The notes under the pieces are model-generated. The model ran no database searches and was not told where the DNA came from. It saw only the letters and a program-made list of their open reading frames with translations. This document shows positions 5,335 through 13,822 of a stretch of 19,842 nt of DNA, one piece after another. Each line of letters starts with the position of its first letter. Positions within the stretch are counted from its first letter, which is position 1. The DNA is taken from positions 1 to 19,842 of the forward strand of contig DJIE01000144.1 of the NCBI GenBank assembly GCA_002433465.1, written 5' to 3'. This stretch comes from Salinisphaera sp. UBA6602 (GTDB lineage: Bacteria; Pseudomonadota; Gammaproteobacteria; Nevskiales; Salinisphaeraceae). The translations under genes and the position numbers were made by a program.

Positions 5335-6291
5335 ATGCATGTCGTTATAGGCGGTGGCAGCGGGTTCATTGGCACGGCCCTTGCGGAGCGGCTTCGCGAG
5401 CGGGGCGATCGCGTCACGCTGATTTCGCGGTTTGCTGGTGAGGGGCGAATTACCTGGGCCCAGGTCAAGGATGAGCCGTTTCCTGCATGCGACGCTGTCG
5501 TCAACCTGGCCGGCAAGCATATTCTCGATCTCACCCGCCGTTGGACGCCAGCGTATCGTGATGAAGTGCTGGCCTCGCGCGTTGAAACAACCGAAGCCCT
5601 GGTCGCGGCGATCAACCGTATGGCGTCGCCGCCCGAAGTGTTCGTATCCACCGCCGGCAAGTGCTTTTACGGCACGGCCGAGCTCCACGGCGAGCAGGCC
5701 TATCCCGAGTTAACGGAAGAGTCCGAGCCGATGGGTATCGACTTCCCGGCCGAGCTGGTCAGCCAGTGGGAGCGTGCTGCGGAAGGTATCGACACGAGCC
5801 GTACCCGGCATGTGCAGGTGAGGATCGGCGTGGTGCTCGGCGCCGTGGAGCGCAAGTCCTATATCGGCAAGCTATGGCGAATCGGCCGCGCGCGGGGCTT
5901 TCTGCCCATCATACGACTGCCCTTCTGTCTGGGCATGGGGGCGACCATCGGCCATGGCAGGCAGCCGTTCCCCTGGATCCATATCGACGACATGGTGGGC
6001 ATCCTGCTGCACGTGATCGACAACCCGCAGCTTCAAGGCCGCTACAACGCCGTCGCGCCGGGTATCGTGTCCAACCATGAGTTCACCCATGCCTTCGCGC
6101 GGCAGCTGAAGCGACCCGTGGTGTGGGCGGCGCCACGCTGGCTGATTAAACGCGTGGTGGGCGCCGAGCGTGCTTCCATTCTCCTGGAGGGGCAGAACGT
6201 AAAGCCCAAGAGAACGCTGGAATCGGGCTACCGGTTCGAGTACTCGACGATCGATAGTGCGTTGGACGACCTCGTTGAGATAACGGTCTGA
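5335..6291 (+). CDS. TIGR01777 / YfcH-like SDR epimerase family protein
   Basis: The 318-residue cytosolic protein belongs to the extended short-chain dehydrogenase superfamily. I chose the ATG at 5335 because it opens directly with MHVVIGGGSGFIG, the first Rossmann strand and dinucleotide-binding glycine loop (residues 6-13). The upstream in-frame codons add nothing typical. Further signs are VVNLAGKHI (about 56-64, the NLAG motif), TAGKCFYG (about 105-112, where the SDR Ser/Tyr-x3-Lys region would fall), RIGVVLG and PFPWIHIDDMVGIL. A C-terminal DUF1731-like segment (LLEGQNVKPKRTLESGYRF) ends it. Family members include E. coli YfcH and human SDR39U1; the substrate is unknown. The Tyr-x3-Lys pair is not evident, so catalysis is doubtful. 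It converges with the hydrolase gene 80 bp downstream, and repeat remnants lie upstream. Confidence 0.88.
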   Translation: MHVVIGGGSGFIGTALAERLRERGDRVTLISRFAGEGRITWAQVKDEPFPACDAVVNLAGKHILDLTRRWTPAYRDEVLASRVETTEALVAAINRMASPPEVFVSTAGKCFYGTAELHGEQAYPELTEESEPMGIDFPAELVSQWERAAEGIDTSRTRHVQVRIGVVLGAVERKSYIGKLWRIGRARGFLPIIRLPFCLGMGATIGHGRQPFPWIHIDDMVGILLHVIDNPQLQGRYNAVAPGIVSNHEFTHAFARQLKRPVVWAAPRWLIKRVVGAERASILLEGQNVKPKRTLESGYRFEYSTIDSALDDLVEITV

Positions 6292-6372
6292 TGCACAGGC
6301 GGTTACTGAAGCAAATGGCGCCTCGTTGGTCGTGCATACTCGGGAACGCCTTCGAACGGTCGATTTTGTCTG

Positions 6373-7347
6373 TCAGTCGACCAGCCCACCTACAAACCCA
6401 TCAATAGCCACCGCCGTGCGCCGTGGCGCTTCGCGGATCGGCGTATGGCCGACGTCGTCGAAGACGGTGACCGTGGCGTTGGGCAGATTGTCTGCCAGTT
6501 CCTGGGTGACTTTTACATCGAAGATGGCGTCCTTGCGGCCCCAGATCACGAGTGTGGGCATGCGCAGGGAGTGCAGCACCATATGGAAGGTGCTGGGCGG
6601 CAGGTGGGTCTGGGTGTTGAGCAGGCTGTCGAGTATCTGCGTGTAGGCGGCGCGGTGGGCCACGGCCCGTGTGGCCAGGGCCTGTTGGATGCTGTCGGGG
6701 ATGAACGGCGGTTTGGCCATGGCCACATTTAGCAGGCGCTGGTAGTCGGCCGTCGTTTCAATCGCCAGCGGGTTGTCGCCCTGGGCGATGGCTTGCATGA
6801 CCGGCGAGGGGTTGTCGGCATAGACGCCGGCGCTGTCCACCAGCACCAGCCCGCGCACCTGCTGCGGGCGGGCCATGGCGAAGAGTGCGGCGACGCCGCC
6901 GCCCATGGAGTGGCCGACCAGCACATAGCGTTGTGCGCCGATGGAATCGACGAAATGGCCCAGGGTCTGGGCCATGCCGTCGGCGGAGGCGTCGTCGGCC
7001 AGCGGGGTGCCGCCATGGCCGGGCAGGTCCGGAATGATGACGTGCCAGCGATCGGTCAGATCGCGGGCGACTTCGTTCCAGTGGTTGCGATCGCCGGTGT
7101 AGCCGTGCAGCAGAATCAGCGTGGGGGCGTTGGCCGGGCCGCCCTCGGAATAGGGCATACGGCGGCCATCCGGCAGGGTGGCGGTATGGTTGGTCAGCCC
7201 CGCCCAGGCGCGTTCCTGCTGCATGAAGGCATCGAGCTGCGCGGTGGCAGACCCGCTGCGCATATGGGCACAGCCGGCGAGTAGCCCAAGCGCGGCAACC
7301 AGCAGCAGCCGGCTTAAAACACGGGCGTGATTCGAGCGATGACGCAT
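6373..7347 (-). CDS. Lipoprotein alpha/beta hydrolase (family V lipase/esterase-like)
   Basis: The 324-residue product begins MRHRSNHARVLSRLLLVAAL then GLLAGC, a lipoprotein signal with lipobox LAGC and lipidated Cys26, so it should be anchored in the envelope. I chose the ATG at 7347 because GGAGA lies just upstream and the signal sequence follows at once; the longer frame to 7650 has no such logic. The fold is shown by the oxyanion HG at 81-82, IPDLPGHG (105-112), the nucleophile elbow GHSMGGG with Ser147, Asp273 in WGRKDAIFD, and His301 in GHTP. All triad residues are present. It resembles family V lipases such as Moraxella Lip3, and the likely substrates are short- to medium-chain esters. 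The gene is divergent from the IgaA-like gene, with 256 bp between them. Confidence 0.86.
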   Translation of the reverse strand: MRHRSNHARVLSRLLLVAALGLLAGCAHMRSGSATAQLDAFMQQERAWAGLTNHTATLPDGRRMPYSEGGPANAPTLILLHGYTGDRNHWNEVARDLTDRWHVIIPDLPGHGGTPLADDASADGMAQTLGHFVDSIGAQRYVLVGHSMGGGVAALFAMARPQQVRGLVLVDSAGVYADNPSPVMQAIAQGDNPLAIETTADYQRLLNVAMAKPPFIPDSIQQALATRAVAHRAAYTQILDSLLNTQTHLPPSTFHMVLHSLRMPTLVIWGRKDAIFDVKVTQELADNLPNATVTVFDDVGHTPIREAPRRTAVAIDGFVGGLVD

Positions 7348-7520
7348 GGCGATCTCCAGCAGCGCCGGCTGATCGAGCCGGCCTTGTGCATCATGGCACG
7401 GGCGCCGTGACCGGCGCGCGGTCGCGGTGTCGGCGGCTGGCATGATCGAAAGGCGATAGCCGACGCGGGTAGCGATGAGGGCGATCGGTCGCGGTGCACG
7501 GAGCGCCGACGAGCAGCCGT

Positions 7521-7526
7521 TATAAT
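7521..7526 (+). promoter_or_regulatory. Likely -10 box (TATAAT) for the IgaA-like gene
   Basis: A perfect TATAAT stands in otherwise GC-rich DNA, 77 bp upstream of the ATG at 7604. No clear -35 box is seen at the expected distance. An activator or a short extended -10 promoter may be involved. Confidence 0.45.
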
Positions 7527-7603
7527 CGGCCGCCAATCCATAAAGCCGGCCCGCAAGGTTGTGCGCAGCGTTTGTCGCGGCCTGAGGCGGACCGGGATGC
7601 GCG

Positions 7604-8872
7604 ATGACCCCTGCGTTTTTTGCCTTGCTGTTCGTGCTGGTTGTCAGCATTCCGTTGTGGCTTCGCTACCAGCGCCACCGCAGGGTGTCGCGGCGGCTGG
7701 CCGCCCAGGATGACGCCGATACGCTGTCGCCGCGGGATCGGCTGGCCGTTGCCCTGGCATATCCGCACGAAGTACTGATCGATGGCCGCGTGCACGCCAC
7801 TCAAGGCGAGTTCGGCGTCACGGGCGGCCCCGGCCGCGACCGGCGAATTTATATCGGCGATCTATGGGTGCGCGTGCATGAAAGCCTGCTGGAGTCGATC
7901 GCGCCGTATTGCACCGCCCGTGTCGTACGCGCCTGGGACAAGTCGCTGGTGGTCGAACTCAACGGGGTGCCCGTGCTGCCTACGCTGGTGGCGGGCGATA
8001 CGCCGCCGGAAAACCACAAAGACCACGGCGTGCGGTTGCTGGGCGAGCACCGCGAGAGCGGCGCCGATTTTCGTCTGCGCTTGAGCGACAGCGCGGTCGA
8101 AACCGGCGGCTTGCGGGTGATAAGCGCGAGCCTGATCGCCCTGGGCGCGGTGATCGTGATGCTGGCCGTGCCGAGCCTGCACCCGGTGTGGTTCGGGGTG
8201 GGCAGCCTGCCGCTCGTCTGTGGTTTGCTCGTCTATAGGCCCGGGTCGAGCGTGGGCAGGTACGAGCAGGGCGAGCGCCTGTTTCGGGTACGCGGCCGCG
8301 TGAGCGTGGCCGACCGCGAAGCCGATATACCGGGCAGCGAAAGAATCGGCGAGCTAACCGGCGATGAGTCGGCGCGTATATCGCAGATGATGATCAACCA
8401 GGCGGCCACCGGGCCGGTTCTCAGCCCGGCCCAGAAATGGCCCGTGGTGCTGATCGGCAATATCGTGTTTCGCTACCCCGAACACTGGCTCGAAACCCTG
8501 CGCGAGCGTACGCCAGCGGTCGCCGACGTCACGGTGACACAGCGTGGGCAGGTGATCAGCCATGCGGCGTTGTCGCGCTACAACGAGCTGAGACATTTTC
8601 CGCCCGTGGACTGGCTTTCGCACGCGCTGGTGGCCGGTTTGGCCCTGGCGGCTATCGCGATCGCGCTTTTTTGCGCCACGGCGGCCTATCGCACGCCCAT
8701 GGATCTTGCGGCCAGTGCATCGGCTATGGACTGGCTCGACGGGCTGCCGGCGGCGCTGGCGTTCTATGGCCTGGCAGGGCTTGGCGTGTATCACGGTGTT
8801 TGTGCCGTGGTGGGGTTGTTGCGCGGGCGCGATCGCAGCGCGCGCCTGGCGCGCTGGCTGGCTACGCAATAA
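7604..8872 (+). CDS. IgaA/YrfF-like inner-membrane protein lacking the large periplasmic domain
   Basis: The 422-residue protein has membrane segments at about 4-22, 168-189, 193-212, 338-359 and 382-405, the five-segment plan of enterobacterial IgaA. IYIGDLWVRVHESLLESI...SLVVELNGVPV (82-125) parallels the first cytosolic IgaA domain. IVFRYPEHWLETL (287-299) and LSRYNELRHFPPVDWL (323-338) parallel IgaA's IDLVYPAHW and LSLHDEVKNFPLQHWL just before the fourth segment. In E. coli IgaA (about 711 residues) some 290 periplasmic residues follow; here only about 22 separate segments four and five. IgaA restrains the Rcs envelope-stress phosphorelay, its periplasmic part contacting RcsF and the cytosolic parts RcsD. 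This version could keep only the cytosolic role. The similarity was judged from memory of the E. coli sequence, not from an alignment. No rcs gene is in the window. The start has GGGA upstream. Confidence 0.72.
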   Translation: MTPAFFALLFVLVVSIPLWLRYQRHRRVSRRLAAQDDADTLSPRDRLAVALAYPHEVLIDGRVHATQGEFGVTGGPGRDRRIYIGDLWVRVHESLLESIAPYCTARVVRAWDKSLVVELNGVPVLPTLVAGDTPPENHKDHGVRLLGEHRESGADFRLRLSDSAVETGGLRVISASLIALGAVIVMLAVPSLHPVWFGVGSLPLVCGLLVYRPGSSVGRYEQGERLFRVRGRVSVADREADIPGSERIGELTGDESARISQMMINQAATGPVLSPAQKWPVVLIGNIVFRYPEHWLETLRERTPAVADVTVTQRGQVISHAALSRYNELRHFPPVDWLSHALVAGLALAAIAIALFCATAAYRTPMDLAASASAMDWLDGLPAALAFYGLAGLGVYHGVCAVVGLLRGRDRSARLARWLATQ

Positions 8873-9036
8873 CTTGCCGCGAGCCCGGGCGGGTGGTGGC
8901 CTTGCCGTGGGGCACGTGACGATGCGACCGGCAACGCCACGTTCGCGGCGTGCCTGGGCGCCGCTCCCTGCTACGTAGAGCGGTCGAAAAACGCAGTCGA
9001 TCGCCGCGATCGGGTTAGAGGCACGCCGCCAAGGAC

Positions 9037-9060
9037 GAGCCCGCCGGGGGCGGCGGGCTC
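9037..9060. terminator. Perfect 10-bp GC hairpin between convergent genes
   Basis: GAGCCCGCCG (9037-9046) and CGGCGGGCTC (9051-9060) form a perfect 10-bp stem around a GGGG loop. It lies 10 bp after the stop of the condensation-domain gene and 164 bp after the IgaA-like gene on the other strand. Neither side has a T-tract, so it is a terminator-like hairpin, perhaps bidirectional, and not a classic intrinsic terminator. Confidence 0.55.
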
Positions 9061-9070
9061 GCGCAGCGGC

Positions 9071-10576
9071 TCAGGCAGCACAAACGGCAGAAGCCGGCGC
9101 TGCCTCGTAATGGTCGATAATCGTCTGCCAGCGGTCGCGTTCCTGGGCGATGTTGCAATCGCCGTGGGCGATCACTTCGTCGACGATGGCGCGGAACAGG
9201 CCGGCAAACGCGGTCAGGCCGGCGCTCATCTCCGCGGTATCGGGATGCATGAAGTTCAGGTTCGTGCCGTGCCCGACCCGGTTGACCCAGTAATGCACCG
9301 ACTTGGCATTGCGCCGCGTGCCGATCACGGTAAAGGCATGGGCCGAGAGATCGCGAAAGGTGGGGATCAGCCGGGTATCGATGAACGACAGGCTGGTCAT
9401 TTCCGGTGGCATGCTCGACAGCGTCGGGTCCACCACCTTCTGGGCCGGGTAGACCGGTACGCCGATCATGCTGCGCGCGGCCTTGTTGGCCTTGCGGGCG
9501 GCGGCCACGGTCTCGGCAAAGGAGTCGGCAATCGTGAACTCCAGCGGCACCGGATGCGCGAACCAACCCATGCTGTAGTGCTCGGCCTCGGAAACACGCG
9601 TCGAGCGCGGCGTGCAGATGGTAAAGCGCTCGCTGTGGCGCACCAGCCGCTCGATCAGGGCGGCTACGGCCGTGAAGCCGGCGCTGAGCGAGCCGCCTGC
9701 TTCGGCACAGGCCGCCTCGAAGGCCTCGGATTCGGCCACCGACAGAAAGTCGGGAATGGTGGTCATGCGACCGGGCGCGAAATCTTCCGGGCCGTTCAGC
9801 CCGGTGGCAAAGCAGAAGTCCGGCAATGCGCCGCCGTGCAGGGCCTTGAAGCGCTCCCATTCCGCCACCTGGGGCGAATCGGGCGTCAAGCGGGCGCAGT
9901 AGGCGGTATCGCGCCGGGCATAGTCGGCATACGACGCGCTTTCGGGTAGTTGATCGAACGGGTCGCGCCCGGCACGGAATGCTTCGTAGAACATCATGAG
10001 CTCTTCGAAAATCATGAACACCGAGAACCCGTCGGTCAGCAGATGATCGAGACAGACGGCGACGGTGAACTCCGGGTTGGCGGTATCGGCGCCGGCGTTT
10101 TCGATACCCAGCGCACTGAAAGAGAACAGATCCCATTTCGGAATGCGCGGCTGGCGTGCATCGATCACCGATGCGAAATCGGCCCCGCTACTGCCGGGCG
10201 CGGCCAGGTCCACCGACTCGGCGCTGAGCTCGATATCGTGCGCGGCCACGGTGCGGCTGGCCCAGTCGCCGTCGCGATAGTGAAAGCCTGTGTGGTAGAC
10301 GTCGTGGCGCCGCAGATGCGCTTCGCAGGCTTGTTTGAAGGCCGCGTCGTCGTAGTGGTCGAACACCTTGAACGCAATGCCGAGAATGCGCACCGCGTTG
10401 CCCTGCATATAAGCCGAGGTCTCGCGGCTGGAGTCCAGCGCCGCGCGCTGGATCTCCGAAGGCGGCACGCCGTTCTCGGGGGCGCAGGCATGGGCCCGAC
10501 GGGCGGCGTCGCTGGCGAAAAATAGCCGTGCGGGGCCGGCGGGCGCCGGCCAGTCGCGTAGTAGATTCATCTCCAT
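9071..10576 (-). CDS. Stand-alone condensation-domain acyltransferase
   Basis: The 501-residue protein is one condensation domain of the NRPS/PapA/WS-DGAT superfamily, with no adenylation or carrier domain. The active-site motif reads LDHLLTDG (176-183): the second His (His178) and the Asp-Gly are kept, but the first His of HHxxxDG is Asp177. SMGWFAHPVPLEF (335-347) corresponds to the DFGWG/GWF-N-VP region of the latch. FSFSALG and VVDPTLSSMPPEMTSLSFIDTR fit the C-terminal subdomain. There is no signal peptide; it is presumably cytosolic. Such enzymes move an acyl group from a carrier or CoA to an alcohol or amine. No partner genes lie nearby, so the product is unknown. The ATG follows GGGAG by six bases; a second ATG two codons on is less well placed. 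The unusual first His may be normal for this subfamily. Confidence 0.8.
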   Translation of the reverse strand: MEMNLLRDWPAPAGPARLFFASDAARRAHACAPENGVPPSEIQRAALDSSRETSAYMQGNAVRILGIAFKVFDHYDDAAFKQACEAHLRRHDVYHTGFHYRDGDWASRTVAAHDIELSAESVDLAAPGSSGADFASVIDARQPRIPKWDLFSFSALGIENAGADTANPEFTVAVCLDHLLTDGFSVFMIFEELMMFYEAFRAGRDPFDQLPESASYADYARRDTAYCARLTPDSPQVAEWERFKALHGGALPDFCFATGLNGPEDFAPGRMTTIPDFLSVAESEAFEAACAEAGGSLSAGFTAVAALIERLVRHSERFTICTPRSTRVSEAEHYSMGWFAHPVPLEFTIADSFAETVAAARKANKAARSMIGVPVYPAQKVVDPTLSSMPPEMTSLSFIDTRLIPTFRDLSAHAFTVIGTRRNAKSVHYWVNRVGHGTNLNFMHPDTAEMSAGLTAFAGLFRAIVDEVIAHGDCNIAQERDRWQTIIDHYEAAPASAVCAA

Positions 10577-10624
10577 GGTTAACTCCCTATTACCGATAAA
10601 CGAATCGAGTGTTCGGGTGTGAAC

Positions 10625-10659
10625 GATCGCTGGTGCGCGATCATTTCATGTCACATGAA
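10625..10659. promoter_or_regulatory. Two adjacent palindromes upstream of the acyltransferase gene
   Basis: TTCATG-TCA-CATGAA (10645-10659) is a perfect dyad. Next to it is GATCGC-N6-GCGATC (10625-10642). They lie 49-83 bp upstream of the start codon of the minus-strand gene, which is typical for operators. No regulator gene is adjacent. Confidence 0.45.
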
Positions 10660-11121
10660 TTTATCTAAGCAAAATACGCGCCAAGGGCGACGGCTACGAC
10701 ACGTCTGCTTGCAGGCGCGGGCTCTTGTGTATCGATACTGCGTTAGCGATATGACGGTTTTTAGACGCGTGGCCTGTGGGCGGGGGCGAGGCCCCTCTTC
10801 GCCCACGCCTGTGAAAAAGTCCGCGCGCCACGGCCACGGGCGGTAAAGCCATTGGGGGATAAGACGCACAGCTGCCGGCGCCGACTTCTAGACGACGTTT
10901 AAAACAGCGGGCACGGCCGGCCGTTTTGGTGCCGGGTTGATGGTCAATACCGGCGCCGGCTGTCGCGGCGGCTGCAAGCCCGGTATGAGAACGCGCAGGC
11001 GCGCTTGTTATCCGTGCCGGCGAGCGCCGGGCGGCATAGGGGCTCGTTGGACGCGAAAACCGTTTCTTTACGAGCGCGCGGTCAACGCCGGCGCTCGCAT
11101 CTGCATCGCTACGGTGAAGGA
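10660..11121. other. Gene-poor gap with strong dyads between acyltransferase and chemoreceptor
   Basis: No frame here has a credible start or codon pattern. The clearest structure is a stem at 10776-10806: GTGGGCG-GGGGC, loop GAG, GCCCC, four unpaired bases, CGCCCAC. A GC palindrome, CCGGCGCCGG, is at 10950-10959, and another GGCAC/GTGCC pair surrounds GGCCGGCC near 10915-10935. One of these may end the chemoreceptor transcript, but no T-tract follows. Confidence 0.4.
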
Positions 11122-13299
11122 TTACACGCCATAGGCAGGCGCGGCCGGCTCATGCGGTGCGTCGGCCCATTGCTCGCTCGGGCGGCGTTCGCTGCGTGCC
11201 TGAAATTGTGATGCCGGCTGGGCATTGTGCGAGCTGAGCTTGAACGCGCCGATGATGCGCGCCAGTCGCGTGGCCTCCTGGCTGAGCGAATCGGAGGCGG
11301 CCGCCGACTCTTCCACGAGCGCGGCGTTTTGCTGGGTCATTTCGTCGAGCTGGGAGACGGCCTGGTTGACCTCGAGAATGGCCGTGTTCTGCTCCTGTGC
11401 CGCGGTGGTGATTTCAGTGATCAGCCCGTTCACGCGATTGACCTGTTCGACGATGGATTTGATCCGCTCGCCCGTGCGCTCAACCAGGGCTTCGCCGTTG
11501 GCGGTTTTCTCCACCGAGGTATCGATGAGTGTCTTGATCTCGCCCGCGGCCTGGGTGCTGCGGTTGGCGAGGTTGCGTACTTCCTGGGCCACCACGGCGA
11601 AGCCGCGGCCCTGTTCGCCGGCGCGGGCGGCTTCTACCGAGGCGTTGAGAGCGAGCAGGTTGGTCTGGAAGGCGATCGAATCGATCACGGCGATGATCTT
11701 TTCGATTTCGCGGGCAGAGCCGCTGATGTCGCGCATGGTATCGACCACCGCGGCCATGGATTGGCTGCCTTCGTCTGCCGCCTGAGCCGCCTCGGAAGAC
11801 AGGCGTGCCGCATGCCGCGAGGATTCGGCCGAGTTGGCCACGGTGCTGGTGAGCTCTTCCATGGCGGCCGCGGACTGCTCCAGGCTGGCGGCCGTGTTCT
11901 CGGTGCGCCGCGACAGGTCCACGCTGCCGGTGGAGATTTCGCCGGAAGCCATTTTCACGTTTTCGCTGCTGTCGCGCACGTCGATCATCACGTGGTCGAT
12001 CTTGTCGACAAAGGCGTTGAACTGGGTCGCCACGGTGGCCAGCTCGTTGCGGCCGGCGACCGGCAGACGCTGGGTGAGGTCGCCGTCGCCGCTGGCGATT
12101 TCGCGCATGCGATCGCCAAGCTGACTCAGCGGACGGGCAATACTGCGGCCTACCATCCAGATCAGGACCAGGCCGAGCAGGGCCACCAGGCCGCTGACGA
12201 GAACCATGCCGAGGGTGTCGGCCGTGCGCTGGTCGGCGAGATCGCCTTGCAGCACATCGAGATCGGCCATGACCGCGGCCACCGGCAGCTGCATGACCAG
12301 CGTCCAGACGGTATCGGTATTACCGACCCGGATCGGACGATAGGATTCGATCATCTCGCCGTTGGTCGAACGGGCGCTGACCGCTTCGCCGCTCTGGCGG
12401 GCCTGGGTCAGCTTTTCGAGCCCTTCCGCGCTCAATACGCTCGTCGCCGGTTGGCCGAGTCGGGCTGCATCGCCGGTGTAGGCGACCAGCCGTCCCAGCG
12501 GCGCGACCAGCGCCATGCGCCCCGCGCCTTCATAAAGACCCTGGTTGGACTGGCTGAGCAAGGTCTGGATGAAATCCACGGATACGTCGGTGCCGGCCAC
12601 GCCCTTGAACGCGCCATCCACCACGATGGGCACGCTGAAGGTGGCTACCATCACGCGCTTGTCGTCGTAGTCGTAGAACGCTGGGTCCACCACACAGGTA
12701 TCGCCGCCTTCTTTCGGACACAGATAGTATTCGCCGCGCCGGATACCGGACTCCAGCATCTTGGGGTTTTCCATGCCGGTGATATCGAGGGCCGATACTT
12801 CAGCGACGCCCTGGTCGTTCTTGAATGCCCAGGGCCGGAAACGGCCGCTGCCATCGTAGCTCTGCGTATTGTTCGCGGGCACGACATAGGCATCGTCGTT
12901 GCCGAAGGCGTTCGGCTCCCAGCCGATGAAGGCATCCAGCAGAAAGTCGTTCTTTGCCACGGCCTGTTGGACCAGCGCCGACAGCTCCGGGCGGCCGAAT
13001 TCGAACGCGGCGCTGTTCGCACCCGGCTCGGCCGCCAGTTCGCTTGCCGCGGCCAGGTCGCGGGCGATGCCCAGGGCCTGTTCCAGCTTGCGGTTGATCT
13101 GCTCGCCCTGGGCGTTGGCCAGGGCGGCCAGGCGTTCGTCGATGGCGCCTTCCAGCAGGGCGCCGGTACGTTGCTCCACGAACTCGCCGGTACGCTTGGT
13201 GGCGACATAGTTGTAGATCAGCAGGGCGGCGACCACGCTCAGGATACAGGCGCCGGCGGCCAGTACGACGAAGTGTTTGATCGAGGTGAAATGCTTCAT
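11122..13299 (-). CDS. Methyl-accepting chemotaxis protein with dCache sensor
   Basis: The 725-residue transducer has a membrane segment at about 8-31, a periplasmic double-Cache sensor at 40-345, a second segment at 363-386, a HAMP domain (386-437) and a cytoplasmic signalling hairpin (440-690). The hairpin tip is [38 protein letters not shown] (541-578, abridged), the site of CheA and CheW contact. The sensor contains [12 protein letters not shown] (148-159) and GTDVSVDFI (236-244). These resemble the R-x-W and Asp positions of amino-acid-binding dCache domains, but the pattern is incomplete (Ala follows Trp), so the ligand is uncertain. The C-terminus lacks an NWETF-type CheR-docking pentapeptide. 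The gene stands alone; no che or flagellar genes are in the window. The ATG lacks a strong Shine-Dalgarno but leads directly into the first membrane segment. Confidence 0.93.
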   Translation of the reverse strand: MKHFTSIKHFVVLAAGACILSVVAALLIYNYVATKRTGEFVEQRTGALLEGAIDERLAALANAQGEQINRKLEQALGIARDLAAASELAAEPGANSAAFEFGRPELSALVQQAVAKNDFLLDAFIGWEPNAFGNDDAYVVPANNTQSYDGSGRFRPWAFKNDQGVAEVSALDITGMENPKMLESGIRRGEYYLCPKEGGDTCVVDPAFYDYDDKRVMVATFSVPIVVDGAFKGVAGTDVSVDFIQTLLSQSNQGLYEGAGRMALVAPLGRLVAYTGDAARLGQPATSVLSAEGLEKLTQARQSGEAVSARSTNGEMIESYRPIRVGNTDTVWTLVMQLPVAAVMADLDVLQGDLADQRTADTLGMVLVSGLVALLGLVLIWMVGRSIARPLSQLGDRMREIASGDGDLTQRLPVAGRNELATVATQFNAFVDKIDHVMIDVRDSSENVKMASGEISTGSVDLSRRTENTAASLEQSAAAMEELTSTVANSAESSRHAARLSSEAAQAADEGSQSMAAVVDTMRDISGSAREIEKIIAVIDSIAFQTNLLALNASVEAARAGEQGRGFAVVAQEVRNLANRSTQAAGEIKTLIDTSVEKTANGEALVERTGERIKSIVEQVNRVNGLITEITTAAQEQNTAILEVNQAVSQLDEMTQQNAALVEESAAASDSLSQEATRLARIIGAFKLSSHNAQPASQFQARSERRPSEQWADAPHEPAAPAYGV

Positions 13300-13822
13300 G
13301 CGGCGAGGTCCGGATATCAGACGAACAGTGGTGTCATCGGATCCGGCTTGCCTCGAGGCGGATGGGCCGGGTCTCTCTCAAGGTAACGACACGGCTAAAG
13401 CAAACTTTAAAATCATGCGCTGGGTGGTATGTGCAGCTAAAGCCTTCGTCGATTCTTAATAAAGTGGCGCGAGGAGCGCCAAGCGGGCGCCCTGAGCTAA
13501 AACTGGCTGCTGGATGAAAGCCGCTATCTGAGCGATCCCGACAGGTTTCGATCGCTAAATATCTGCCACAAGAACAATTCTCGGTTCAGCCGGCGCGATA
13601 ACAGGCCGTAATGCTCGGCGCGTGATCAATAGCACAACAGAAGATTGATGTTGAATGCAGTTGTTCGCGGCGTGATATGCCGTATCAAAGACCGGCCAGC
13701 CGGCGCTGACCGTACCCGCAGATACAAACGGCCGATACCGTCTCGCGGGCATGAAACGCATGACGGGCGTCGACAAGCACGGCGGCGGGCATGCGACACC
13801 TGGCGAACGGGCGAGATTGTTG
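13300..13822. other. Intergenic stretch upstream of the chemoreceptor
   Basis: I find no credible gene. A hairpin TGGCGC-GAGGA-GCGCCA is at 13465-13481; read on the minus strand it is followed by CTTTATTAA, so it could serve as a weak terminator for the LysR transcript. The AT-rich part at 13398-13470 (TTTAAAATC, TTAATAAAG) is the most likely promoter area for the chemoreceptor. No sigma-28 promoter with correct spacing was found. Confidence 0.4.

Noticed and set aside
7348..7650. Upstream in-frame extension of the alpha/beta hydrolase
   Set aside because: It would place a perfect lipoprotein signal at residue 102 and overlap the promoter and start of the divergent gene.
11227..13386. A 719-residue plus-strand open frame opposite the chemoreceptor
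   Set aside because: It is rich in His, Gly, Asp and Arg with no domain, as expected of the complement of a GC-rich gene. The minus strand encodes an unmistakable chemoreceptor.
13300..13480. A sigma-28 promoter for the chemoreceptor
   Set aside because: TAAA and GCCG-like pieces exist on the minus strand, but the spacing is about 10 bp instead of 15.
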